A DNA stretch of 64,000 bases, from NCBI RefSeq assembly GCF_000939975.1, contig NZ_LK391969.1:1148693-1212692 (forward strand), read 5' to 3'. This document shows positions 12,547-20,643 of this stretch, in pieces. A program made the translations under genes and the position numbers. Origin of the DNA: Pseudomonas saudimassiliensis. Its GTDB lineage: Bacteria; Pseudomonadota; Gammaproteobacteria; Pseudomonadales; Pseudomonadaceae. The notes beneath the pieces are model-generated. The model was not told the origin of the DNA. It made no database searches and worked only from the letters and a program-made list of their open reading frames with translations. How positions within the stretch are numbered: the stretch's first letter is position 1; every line of letters begins with the position of its first letter.

Positions 12547-12845
12547 ACCAACCCCTGACAGTCACCCTGCGCATTCTCGACAAGGAATACCAGGTCGCCT
12601 GCCCCCCGGAAGAACGTTACAACCTGGAAGAAGCAGCCCGCCATCTGGACAACACCATGCGCGACATCCGCAATCGCGGCAAGGTGGTTGGTCTGGAGCG
12701 GATCGCAGTGATGGCCGCGCTCAACATCAGCCACGAGATGCTCACCGGCAATCTGCAGAAAGGCCGCATGCTGAGTGACCAGCAGCAACAGATAACCGAG
12801 CTGACCAACCGCCTTGATCAAGCCCTCGCCCGTCATCAGGAATAG
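12543..12845 (+). CDS. zapA: Cell division protein ZapA
   Basis: 100 residues. It has the N-terminal beta element VTLRILDKEYQVACPPEERYNL and a C-terminal coiled coil, as in ZapA, which crosslinks FtsZ filaments at the division site. The start codon overlaps the stop of the zapB-like gene (ATGA). The 6S RNA gene and ygfA follow, the conserved gammaproteobacterial order. A second, divergent ZapA-like gene is present at 32922-33221. Confidence 0.93.
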   Translation: MNQPLTVTLRILDKEYQVACPPEERYNLEEAARHLDNTMRDIRNRGKVVGLERIAVMAALNISHEMLTGNLQKGRMLSDQQQQITELTNRLDQALARHQE

Positions 12846-12884
12846 CCACCCCACCCCGGGTCTGGAATAGCAGTGAGTTTTCTG

Positions 12885-12890
12885 TATACT
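12885..12890 (+). promoter_or_regulatory. -10 element of the 6S RNA promoter
   Basis: TATACT lies 9 bases before the expected 5' end of the 6S RNA. The matching -35 region around 12862-12867 is weak. Confidence 0.5.
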
Positions 12891-12898
12891 CGGTCACA

Positions 12899-13072
12899 TC
12901 CCTGGGATGTTTGCCAGTCGGTGATGTCCCTGAGCCGATACTCCTGTAGAAGGGGGGCACGCGTTGTCGTCGGTGTGCATGTCCGCTTGCCGGAAAGCCT
13001 AAAACGATACCATGTCCTCCGCCTTGAACTTTCGGGTTCAAGGGCTTACCCGACAGCGGCATTCCGGGGTCC
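12899..13072 (+). ncRNA. ssrS: 6S RNA
   Basis: The stretch begins TCCCTGGGATGTTTGCCAG and includes GTCGGTGATGTCCCTGAGCC, CGGTGTGCATGTCCGC, GGAAAGCC and GAACTTTCGGGTTCAAGGGC followed by CCGACAGCGG, all of which I recognise from Pseudomonas 6S RNA. It lies between zapA and ygfA, the standard locus. 6S RNA mimics an open promoter and holds the sigma70 RNA polymerase in stationary phase. The 5' end is placed from the -10 element and the 3' end from the closing stem; each may be off by a few bases. It probably extends into a shared transcript with ygfA. Confidence 0.93.
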
Positions 13073-13078
13073 ATTTCA

Positions 13079-13675
13079 ATGACGGGTAGCGACCGTTCCA
13101 CGCTGCGCCGTCAGTTGCGCGCCGCACGCCGCGCCCTCTCCCCCCTTGAGCAACACCAGGCCAGCCAGAGACTGTGGCGCCAACTGGCGCAGCACCCGCT
13201 GTTTCGCCGCGCCCGGCATATCGCCTTCTATCTGGCCAATGATGGCGAGATAGATCCGGCGATCCTGCTGGAACATGCACAGCGCCTGGGCAAGCATTGC
13301 TATCTGCCGGTGATTACCGGCTGGCCGGCCGACCGCATGCACTTCCAGCGCCTGGTACCCGGGCAACGCTGGATCACCAATCGCTTCGGTATTCGCGAGC
13401 CGCTCGTCGACCCCGACCTGCAGGCCCGCCCGTGGCGCCTGGACCTGGTGCTGATGCCGCTGGTGGGGTTCGATGAAGCCGGCAACCGCCTGGGGATGGG
13501 CGGCGGCTTCTACGACCGCACCTTCGCCTACCGTCGACGCCGCCAATGCTGGACCGGGCCGCGTTTGCTCGGCCTGGCCCATCACTGTCAGAAAGTCGCC
13601 CAGCTGCCGACCGCCAGCTGGGATATCCCACTGGACGGTATTGTCAGCGATCAGCAGATCATTCTGTTGAAGTAG
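13079..13675 (+). CDS. ygfA: 5-formyltetrahydrofolate cyclo-ligase
   Basis: 198 residues. ATP-dependent conversion of 5-formyl-THF to 5,10-methenyl-THF. The signature LGMGGGFYDRTF and the preceding LVLMPLVGFDEAGNR are present, and the N-terminal basic helix (LRRQLRAARRAL) is typical. It starts a few bases after the 6S RNA, so it is probably expressed on the 6S precursor transcript. Its 3' end overlaps the convergent 44-residue membrane protein gene by 17 bp. Confidence 0.93.
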   Translation: MTGSDRSTLRRQLRAARRALSPLEQHQASQRLWRQLAQHPLFRRARHIAFYLANDGEIDPAILLEHAQRLGKHCYLPVITGWPADRMHFQRLVPGQRWITNRFGIREPLVDPDLQARPWRLDLVLMPLVGFDEAGNRLGMGGGFYDRTFAYRRRRQCWTGPRLLGLAHHCQKVAQLPTASWDIPLDGIVSDQQIILLK

Positions 13676-13793
13676 TGCCAGTCCCGAGGGGAGCTGCTGG
13701 GCGGTCGAAGTAACTTTGGGTATACCCCGTGGTTACCACACCCAAGGTGAAAACAAGTACGAGAATCCACATCAAATCCGGCTTACGGCGCAT
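13659..13793 (-). CDS. 44-residue membrane microprotein
   Basis: A short gene starting at the ATG at 13793, preceded by a strong GGAGG site. The product begins MRRKPDLMWILVLVFTLGV, has one hydrophobic segment (about residues 8-24) and ends in a polar, proline/threonine-rich tail. I recall similar small hypothetical proteins at this locus in pseudomonads, but no function is known to me. The last 17 bp overlap the ygfA 3' end on the opposite strand. The longer ORF in this frame (to 14042) has no ribosome site and an unnatural composition. Confidence 0.7.
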   Translation of the reverse strand: MRRKPDLMWILVLVFTLGVVTTGYTQSYFDRPAAPLGTGTTSTE

Positions 13794-13977
13794 TTCTGCC
13801 CTCCAATACTGGCCAACTACCTTGTCTGATCCATCAGAGCGTCCGGTATGGACGCACACAGCGTTATGGGACAATACATTCCGACGTATTGAGCGCACCC
13901 GTATACCGGATATCCAATGGCAAGTCAACCAAGACCGGATACAAGCGGGAACCAGGCCGCCGCAGCGGCCCGCTCGA

Positions 13978-15498
13978 CTACCCGAGATAGAGCTGATAGG
14001 CCGGATTATCGGTCTCCTCCCAATAGCGATAGCCGATCGCATCCAGCGCCGCCGGCACCTTCACCCGCTCGGCTTCGGGCACCTGCAGACCGACCACCAC
14101 CCGCCCGTAATCGGCGCCATGGTTGCGGTAATGGAACATGGAAATGTTCCAGCGACCGCCCAGCTTGTTGAGGAAATTGAATAGCGCACCGGGGCGTTCG
14201 GGGAATTCGAAGCGGTACACCACCTCGTCCTCCACCTGCACCGAATGACCGCCGACCATGTGGCGGATGTGCAGCTTGGCCAGCTCGTTATTGGTCAGGT
14301 CCAGCACCGGAAAATCCCGCTCGATCAGGCCGGCGACCAACGCCTCGCGCGGGTCCAGCTCCGGGTGGGTCTGCACGCCGACGAAGATATGGGCCTCGCG
14401 CTGATCGTGGTAGCGATAGTTGAATTCGGTGATGGCCCGCTTGCCGATGGCCTGGCAGAACGCCTTGAAACTGCCCGGGCGCTCGGGGATGGTCACCGCC
14501 AGCAGCGCCTCGCGCTGCTCGCCGATCTCGGCACGCTCGGCCACATGGCGCAGGCGGTCAAAGTTGATATTGGCGCCGGAATCGATGGCCACCATCACCT
14601 GGCCGGTGCAGCCCTCGCGCTCGACATACTTCTTGATCCCGGCCACCCCCAGGCACCCCGCCGGCTCGCAGATCGAGCGCGTATCGTCGTAGATATCCTT
14701 GATCGCCGCGCACATCTCGTCCGAGGACACGGTGATGACCTCGTCCACGTACTGCTGGCACAGGTCGAAGGTGTACTGGCCGATCTGCGCCACTGCCACC
14801 CCGTCGGCAAACTGCCCGACCTGCTCCAGGATCACCCGCTCACCCTTCTGCAGTGCCGTCTGCAGGCAGTTGGAATCCTGCGGCTCGACACCGATCACCT
14901 TGATGTCCGGGCGCAGGTACTTCACATAGGCCGCGATACCCGCAATCAGCCCACCACCACCGACCGGCACGAAGATCGCGTCCAGCTGGCCCGGATGCTG
15001 GCGCAGGATCTCCATGGCCACGGTGCCCTGGCCGGCAATGGTATCAGGGTCATCATAGGGGTGGATGAATACCAGGCCCTTCTCTTCCACCTGCTTCTGC
15101 GCGTAGGCCAGCGCCTCGTCAAAAGCGTCCCCATGCAGCACTACCTTGCCGCCCCGCGCCCGTACGGCCTTGACCTTGATCTCCGGCGTGGTCCGCGGCA
15201 TCACGATGGTCGCCTTTACCCCCATATGCCGCGCCGCGAATGCCAGCCCCTGGGCATGGTTGCCCGCCGATGCCGCGATCACGCCGCAGGCCCGCTGCTC
15301 ATCGGTCAGCTGCTTGAGCTTGTTGTAGGCGCCGCGGATCTTGAAGGAGAACACCGGCTGCAGGTCCTCGCGCTTGAGCAACACGGTGTTGCCAAGCCGC
15401 TCGGAAAGGAAGGGCGCAGGGTGAATAGGGGTTTCGATGGCGACATCGTAGACGGGGGAACAGAGGATCTTCTTTACGTAACTTTCCAGAGTAGGCAT
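13978..15498 (-). CDS. ilvA: Threonine ammonia-lyase, biosynthetic
   Basis: 506 residues. PLP enzyme converting threonine to 2-oxobutanoate, the first step of isoleucine synthesis. The PLP lysine is K53 in SFKIRGAYNK; the glycine-rich phosphate loop PVGGGGLIAGIA is present. Two C-terminal ACT-like regulatory domains (from about residue 330) indicate the isoleucine-inhibited anabolic form. The start MPTLESYVKKIL at 15498 is typical; the ribosome site is weak and the longer reading frame upstream is non-coding in character. Divergent from rpiA with 130 bp between them. Confidence 0.94.
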   Translation of the reverse strand: MPTLESYVKKILCSPVYDVAIETPIHPAPFLSERLGNTVLLKREDLQPVFSFKIRGAYNKLKQLTDEQRACGVIAASAGNHAQGLAFAARHMGVKATIVMPRTTPEIKVKAVRARGGKVVLHGDAFDEALAYAQKQVEEKGLVFIHPYDDPDTIAGQGTVAMEILRQHPGQLDAIFVPVGGGGLIAGIAAYVKYLRPDIKVIGVEPQDSNCLQTALQKGERVILEQVGQFADGVAVAQIGQYTFDLCQQYVDEVITVSSDEMCAAIKDIYDDTRSICEPAGCLGVAGIKKYVEREGCTGQVMVAIDSGANINFDRLRHVAERAEIGEQREALLAVTIPERPGSFKAFCQAIGKRAITEFNYRYHDQREAHIFVGVQTHPELDPREALVAGLIERDFPVLDLTNNELAKLHIRHMVGGHSVQVEDEVVYRFEFPERPGALFNFLNKLGGRWNISMFHYRNHGADYGRVVVGLQVPEAERVKVPAALDAIGYRYWEETDNPAYQLYLG

Positions 15499-15628
15499 CG
15501 GGATTCGGCTTGGTGACTGGGTGAGATAAAACCGCCAGTCTAAACGAATCGGGCCCGATCCGACTACACGCTGTCCGGGTGGGGCCGTATAATTGCCCCC
15601 TTTATCCAAAGCACAGAGGTAACGGGCA

Positions 15629-16306
15629 ATGACCCAGGACGAACTCAAGCAAGCCGTTGGGCAGGCCGCAGTAGAGATTCTGCTGCCCAATCTGGAAGAC
15701 CAGAGCGTCATCGGGGTCGGGACCGGCTCGACCGCCAATTGCTTCATCGACGCCCTGGCCCGTCACAAGGGTCGTTTCGATGGCGCCGTGGCCAGCTCCG
15801 AGGCGACCGCCGAGCGCCTCAAGCAACACGGCATTCCGGTCTATGACCTGAACAATGTGGCCAACCTGGACTATTACGTGGACGGGGCCGACGAGGCCAA
15901 CCAGCATCTGGAATTGATCAAGGGTGGCGGCGCCGCCCTGACCCGGGAGAAGATCGTCGCCGCCGTCGCCCGGACCTTCATCTGCATTGCCGATGAAAGC
16001 AAGTTGGTCGCCACCCTGGGGGAGTTTCCGCTGCCGGTGGAGGTCATCCCGATGGCCCGCAGCCACGTCGCCCGGGCAATCGTCAAGCTCGGCGGCGACC
16101 CGGTGTACCGCCACGGCGTGGTGACCGATAACGGCAACGTGATCCTCGATGTACACAATTTGCAGATCCATGATCCGCGCGGGCTGGAAGAACAGCTCAA
16201 CGCCATCGTCGGCGTGGTCTGCAGCGGCCTGTTCGCTGCTCGTCCGGCGGATATCCTGCTGCTGGGTACCGCTGCGGGCGTCAAGCGCATGGAACGCAGC
16301 AGCTGA
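15629..16306 (+). CDS. rpiA: Ribose-5-phosphate isomerase A
   Basis: 225 residues. Interconverts ribose 5-phosphate and ribulose 5-phosphate. The substrate loop [15 protein letters not shown], the segment [19 protein letters not shown] and the catalytic-lysine region [12 protein letters not shown] are all as in RpiA. AGAGGTAA precedes the ATG. Divergent from ilvA and ending flush against the convergent phoQ stop, with no space for a terminator. Confidence 0.96.
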   Translation: MTQDELKQAVGQAAVEILLPNLEDQSVIGVGTGSTANCFIDALARHKGRFDGAVASSEATAERLKQHGIPVYDLNNVANLDYYVDGADEANQHLELIKGGGAALTREKIVAAVARTFICIADESKLVATLGEFPLPVEVIPMARSHVARAIVKLGGDPVYRHGVVTDNGNVILDVHNLQIHDPRGLEEQLNAIVGVVCSGLFAARPADILLLGTAAGVKRMERSS

Positions 16307-17686
16307 TCAGCCGCGCCGGCGGCGGTTGCCGGGCGGCCTGGCGTCGCTCGGTAGCCATAGCCGGAAGGCGGCGCCGCCCAGAGGTGAATCCTCCAGACTC
16401 AGGGTGCCGCTGTAGCTTTCGATAATGTCCTTGACCACCGCCAGGCCGATGCCTTGCCCCGGATGAGAGGTGTCCAGCCGCTCGCCACGCCCGATGACCC
16501 GCTCGCGCTGGTCCTCAGGAACGCCTGCTCCGTCATCATCCACACGGAGTTCGTAGCCCCCTGGCTGCACGCTGATACTGACCCGGATACAGGAGACACA
16601 GAGGCGATGGGCATTCTCCAGCAGATTGCCCAGCACCTCCAGTAGCGCACCCTCCTCGATCGGCAGGGTGGCACCGGCAGCCATGTCGGTGTCCAGCCGC
16701 ACATTCTTATCCCGATACACCTTGCCCAGGGCTTCACCCAGCCGCCTTACCAAGGGCAGCACTTCAGCGCGGTGCTGCACCAGACCGCTGCGGCGCAGAC
16801 TAGCGCGCTGCAGCTGGTAATCGATCTGCTGGCTCATGCGCTCGATCTGATCTTGCAGGATACGCGCCTGCTCGCCGCCGGCAGGCTGTGCACGGAGATT
16901 TTCCGCAACTGTCTGCAACACCGCCAGCGGGGTCTTGAGACTATGGGCCAGGTCCGCCAAAGAGTCGCGGTAGCGGGTGCGCTGCAGCCGCTCGCTGTCC
17001 AGCAGTCGGTTCAACGAACGGGTGAGCCGCATCAATTCATGGGGATGTTCGTCACTCAGCCGCTCCCGGCCTCCGGTCTCGATTTCCTGCAGTTCGCGGC
17101 GCACACCTTTCAATGAGCGCAGACTCCAGCTCAGTGCCAACCACAGCAGCGTCAGTAGCAGCAGCAGGCCGCCTCCCAACCACCAGCGCAGCCGCTGGGT
17201 GAAATCCTGCCGCAGGGAGGCGAACTCGCTGCTCGGCAGCATGGTGACAAAGCTCAGCGGCAACTGGTTGTCGCCAGCCAGATTGACCTCGACGTCATAG
17301 ACGTAATATTCCTCCCCACGGGTATCGAGTATGCGCAGGAAGTCGATGCGGTTGCCGGAATAGTGCGGCAGGTAGTGCAGCTCCTCATCCGTGGTTGACC
17401 GGGAATGCCAGACCACCTGGCCTAGCGCATCATGCACATAGCCCAGCAACTTGGCTTCCGGCAGGTTGAACTCCTCATCGGGCATACGCTCGGGCATGAC
17501 CAGACGGCCATCCACGACGCTGGCGACACTGATCAGTGTCGAGGCGTCCGCCGCCAGCCGTTGCTGCACCACCTGCTCGAGCGTTCGGTCAAATACGCTC
17601 TGCAGCGCGGGCACCAGAGCCAGAATGAACAGTGCCGCAAAGGCGGCGGCACTCAGCACCAGTCGGGCGCGTAACGAATGGGTCAC
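16307..17686 (-). CDS. phoQ: Sensor histidine kinase PhoQ
   Basis: 459 residues. Membrane segments at about 10-30 and 168-190 enclose a periplasmic sensor domain; a HAMP-like linker follows. The dimerisation/phosphotransfer motif DLAHSLKTPLAVLQT (H248) and the ATP-binding motifs NLLENAHR, VDDDGAGVP and GQGIGLAVVKDI match PhoQ. It senses low Mg2+ and cationic peptides and phosphorylates PhoP. The dense acidic patch of enterobacterial PhoQ is not visible in the periplasmic domain. GTG start overlaps the phoP stop (GTGA), so the two are coupled. Confidence 0.92.
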   Translation of the reverse strand: MTHSLRARLVLSAAAFAALFILALVPALQSVFDRTLEQVVQQRLAADASTLISVASVVDGRLVMPERMPDEEFNLPEAKLLGYVHDALGQVVWHSRSTTDEELHYLPHYSGNRIDFLRILDTRGEEYYVYDVEVNLAGDNQLPLSFVTMLPSSEFASLRQDFTQRLRWWLGGGLLLLLTLLWLALSWSLRSLKGVRRELQEIETGGRERLSDEHPHELMRLTRSLNRLLDSERLQRTRYRDSLADLAHSLKTPLAVLQTVAENLRAQPAGGEQARILQDQIERMSQQIDYQLQRASLRRSGLVQHRAEVLPLVRRLGEALGKVYRDKNVRLDTDMAAGATLPIEEGALLEVLGNLLENAHRLCVSCIRVSISVQPGGYELRVDDDGAGVPEDQRERVIGRGERLDTSHPGQGIGLAVVKDIIESYSGTLSLEDSPLGGAAFRLWLPSDARPPGNRRRRG

Positions 17687-18360
17687 CGGCAGGGTTCGCT
17701 GAACAGATAGCCCTGACCGCGCACCGTCTCGATCAAACGCAGGTCTCCCGCCGCCTCCAGCTTGCGCCGCAGGCGGCCGACCAGTACCTCGATAACATTC
17801 GGATCACGCTCTTCATCATCGGGGTAAAGTTGTTCAATCAGCCGTTCCTTGGCTACCACCTGCTGATGGTGGCGCATGAGGTATTCGAGAATCCGGTATT
17901 CAAACGCTGTCAGCGGGACCGCTTCGCCTTCGACCAGCGCCTGCTTGCGATTGAGATCGAGCACCAGCGGGCCCGTTGAAATCTGCGCCTGGACAAAACC
18001 CGAGGACCGACGTACCAGGGCATTCAGGCGCGCCTCCAACTCTTCGAACTGGAACGGCTTGACGACATAGTCGTCCGCACCGGAGGTCAACCCCTCGACC
18101 TTGTCCTGCCAGTTGCCGCGGGCGGTAAGAATGAGAATCGGAAAGGTACGCCCCATACTGCGCAGTTCACGGATAAGATCCAGCCCGTCCATACCCGGCA
18201 GGCCCAGATCGATGATGGCGATATCATGGTTGTATTGCTGAGCCCGGTAACTGCCTTCCTCCGCACTGGCTACGGCGTCGACAACATGCCCTGCCTCGGC
18301 AAAACGCGTCGCCAGGTGGTGGCGCAGCAGCGCTTCGTCTTCGACCAACAGGAGCTTCAT
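17683..18360 (-). CDS. phoP: Response regulator PhoP
   Basis: 225 residues. OmpR-family regulator: receiver domain with D51 as phosphoacceptor (IIDLGLPGMDGL) and a C-terminal winged helix (LTAFEYRILEYLMRH, VLVGRLRRKLEA, TVRGQGYLF). The start KLLLVEDEALLRHHL closely matches PhoP. I chose the ATG at 18360, which has GGAGG at good spacing. It lies about 70 bp after oprH, giving the Pseudomonas operon oprH-phoP-phoQ, and is expected to autoregulate through the repeats upstream of oprH. Confidence 0.94.
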   Translation of the reverse strand: MKLLLVEDEALLRHHLATRFAEAGHVVDAVASAEEGSYRAQQYNHDIAIIDLGLPGMDGLDLIRELRSMGRTFPILILTARGNWQDKVEGLTSGADDYVVKPFQFEELEARLNALVRRSSGFVQAQISTGPLVLDLNRKQALVEGEAVPLTAFEYRILEYLMRHHQQVVAKERLIEQLYPDDEERDPNVIEVLVGRLRRKLEAAGDLRLIETVRGQGYLFSEPCR

Positions 18361-18431
18361 CTCATCCTCCGGTAACCGACGCATACGAACCCGCCCGGCG
18401 AGCGCCGGGCGGGACACTACTCACTGCCGAA

Positions 18432-19040
18432 TCAGAAGTGGTAGTTTAGACCGAGATAGAGCTGTTCGGAACTCTTCAGGTCGGCAGAGCCGCCCACGCT
18501 CCCGTCACGCGCGTTGACGCTGACGTCCGCCGTGGTGCGCAGATAGCGGTAACCGGCTTCCAGTGAAACAGGCGCGTTGAGCTGATGCAGGACACCCGCC
18601 TGAACACCGCCGGCCACACCGATGTCGCTATCGCGATGCAAGCCCGGGGAATCCTGAGTCAGCTTGACCAAACCGGCGGTTACGCCACCGAATAGACGGG
18701 TGTTATCGGCGATCGGCAGGAACAGGTCATAGCTACCCAGTAGGTTTTGCTGACGCAGCTTGTAGCCTCTGGCGCTGTCGGAGACGTAGTCGTAGGTCAT
18801 GTACATACGTCCGGTCTCATCCTGCATCCCGCCACGTACACCCCAGGTGCTGTCGTTATTGATGGCGCTGTCCAGGGAAGGCGCCAGCGGATTGCGCTTG
18901 AGGCTGCTCGAGCGATCCATATTATTGCTGGTTTCACCCCAGGTCAGGCCGACAAAGCTGTCCTGCGCCAGCGCAGGGGCGCTGGCAAATGCCATGGCCG
19001 TTGCAGTGCCCAGTGCCAACATTTTCAGAGAATTTTTCAT
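18432..19040 (-). CDS. oprH: Outer membrane protein OprH (PhoPQ-induced)
   Basis: 202 residues. Sec signal peptide (cleavage expected near ALA at 23-25), then an 8-strand-type beta barrel ending in the outer-membrane signature YLGLNYHF. The phrases FVGLTWGETSNN, KLRQQNLLGSYD and GYRYLRT match OprH of P. aeruginosa. OprH binds lipopolysaccharide and stabilises the outer membrane when Mg2+ is low. First gene of oprH-phoP-phoQ, with a strong AAAGGAGG ribosome site. Naming relies on recall of OprH and on the operon context, which agree. Confidence 0.93.
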   Translation of the reverse strand: MKNSLKMLALGTATAMAFASAPALAQDSFVGLTWGETSNNMDRSSSLKRNPLAPSLDSAINNDSTWGVRGGMQDETGRMYMTYDYVSDSARGYKLRQQNLLGSYDLFLPIADNTRLFGGVTAGLVKLTQDSPGLHRDSDIGVAGGVQAGVLHQLNAPVSLEAGYRYLRTTADVSVNARDGSVGGSADLKSSEQLYLGLNYHF

Positions 19041-19086
19041 GTGCTGTGCCTCCTTTAAAAGTCAGAAACAGCATGCCAGAGCGGGC

Positions 19087-19125
19087 CTGAACCTGACCTG
19101 AACATTCGCTGAACCTTACCTGAAC
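19087..19125 (-). promoter_or_regulatory. Four phased GTTCAG repeats, probable tandem PhoP sites
   Basis: On the minus strand GTTCAG occurs four times, at 19120-19125, 19109-19114, 19098-19103 and 19087-19092, each exactly 11 bp apart (hexamer plus 5-bp spacer). This is the direct-repeat, one-helical-turn layout of PhoP boxes, doubled. The array ends 47 bp upstream of the oprH start, where activator sites would be expected. Confidence 0.75.
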
Positions 19126-19212
19126 GGGAGGCCAACCGGGTGGGAAGCGGCGCTTTTTCCGGGACACGCCAGGGCACGTGCGCCGGGCAGTGAAGACTAC
19201 CCGGGACCGCAA

Positions 19213-19235
19213 TGTGGCGGGGGTGCCCCGCCACA
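19213..19235. terminator. GC-rich hairpin downstream of serA
   Basis: TGTGGCGGGG and CCCCGCCACA form a 10-bp stem with a short loop, 9 bases past the serA stop codon. No T run follows, so it may be a 3'-end-protecting hairpin rather than an intrinsic terminator. Confidence 0.4.
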
Positions 19236-19243
19236 GGATGAGA

Positions 19244-20473
19244 TCAGAACAGCACGCGGCAACGAATGGTGCCGTTGATCTCGTGGAGCTTCTCCAGCGC
19301 CAGGTCGGAATAGGCGGCGTCGACGTCGATCACGACATAACCCACCTTCTCGTTGGTCTGCAGATACTGACCGGAAATATTGATGCCGTTGCTGGCGAAC
19401 ACCTGGTTGATCTCGCTCATCACACCGGGGATGTTCTGGTGGATGTGCAGCAGGCGGTGCTTGCCCGGGTGCGATGGCAGCGCCACTTCGGGGAAGTTTA
19501 CCGAGGTGATGGAGGTACCGTTATCGCTGTAGCGCACCAGCTTCTCGGCCACTTCCAGACCGATGTTGGCCTGGGCTTCCATGGTCGAGCCACCGATGTG
19601 CGGGGTCAGCAGGCAGTTGTCGAACTCGCGCAGCGGCGAAACGAACTCATCATTGTTGGAGCGCGGCTCGACCGGGAACACGTCGATGGCGGCGCCGTTC
19701 AGGTGCTTGTCGCGCAGCGCGGCAGCCAGCGCATCGATATCGACCACGGTACCGCGGGCAGCGTTGATCAGGATGCTGCCGGGCTTCATCGCGCGGATTT
19801 CCTTCTCGCCGATCATCCACTTGGTGGCGGCGGTCTCCGGCACGTGCAGGGTGACGATATCGGCCATGCCCAGCAACTCGGTCAGCGAGCCGATCTGCTG
19901 CGCATTGCCCAGCGGCAACTTGGTCACCACATCATAGAAGATCACCTGCATGCCGAGCCCTTCGGCCAGCACGGACAGCTGGGTACCGATGGAGCCGTAA
20001 CCGATGATGCCGAGCTTCTTGCCGCGGATCTCGTAGGAATTGGTAGCGCTCTTGAGCCAGCCGCCGCGATGGGCAACCGCGTTCTTCTCAGGGATGCCGC
20101 GCAGCAGCAGGATGGCTTCGGCCAGCACCAACTCAGCGACCGACCGGGTGTTGGAATAGGGCGCGTTGAAGACCGCCACGCCCATTTCCCGGGCAGCGTC
20201 CAGGTCGACCTGATTGGTACCGATACAAAAGCAACCGATGGCCACCAGCTTGTGTGCATGTGCCAGCACGTCCGCGGTCAGCTGAGTGCGGGAGCGGATG
20301 CCAATGAAGTGGGCATCGGCGATCGCTTCCTTGAGCTGCTCGTCGGGGAGGGAGCCGGTGTGATAATCGATGTTGGTGTAACCGGCTGCCGTGAGCGTGT
20401 CGACGGCAGTCTGGTGCACACCCTCGAGGAGCAGAAACTTGATCTTGCTTTTGTCCAGCGAGGTTTTAGCCAT
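19244..20473 (-). CDS. serA: D-3-phosphoglycerate dehydrogenase
   Basis: 409 residues. NAD-dependent oxidation of 3-phosphoglycerate, first step of serine synthesis. The NAD motif GIIGYGSIGTQLSVLAEGLG, the catalytic region INAARGTVVDIDAL and LLTPHIGGSTMEAQ are clear; a C-terminal ACT domain (about 335-409) gives serine feedback control. In Pseudomonas SerA also reduces 2-oxoglutarate to D-2-hydroxyglutarate, and the divergent gene encodes the enzyme that removes that product. Confidence 0.96.
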   Translation of the reverse strand: MAKTSLDKSKIKFLLLEGVHQTAVDTLTAAGYTNIDYHTGSLPDEQLKEAIADAHFIGIRSRTQLTADVLAHAHKLVAIGCFCIGTNQVDLDAAREMGVAVFNAPYSNTRSVAELVLAEAILLLRGIPEKNAVAHRGGWLKSATNSYEIRGKKLGIIGYGSIGTQLSVLAEGLGMQVIFYDVVTKLPLGNAQQIGSLTELLGMADIVTLHVPETAATKWMIGEKEIRAMKPGSILINAARGTVVDIDALAAALRDKHLNGAAIDVFPVEPRSNNDEFVSPLREFDNCLLTPHIGGSTMEAQANIGLEVAEKLVRYSDNGTSITSVNFPEVALPSHPGKHRLLHIHQNIPGVMSEINQVFASNGINISGQYLQTNEKVGYVVIDVDAAYSDLALEKLHEINGTIRCRVLF

Positions 20474-20643
20474 GTGTCAGTTACCCGTAATGCTGATGTA
20501 TGATGGTCCGTCAGGTTTTCCGGCGTTTCTCCGTCGCTGACCTGTTTCGGAAGCCGCATATGCTAGCATAATCTCCCTTTTCCAGATGCCTGCTACCCAT
20601 GAATTGTGTTCAGGCACCGCATGAATTTTGTTTGAGAGCCGCC

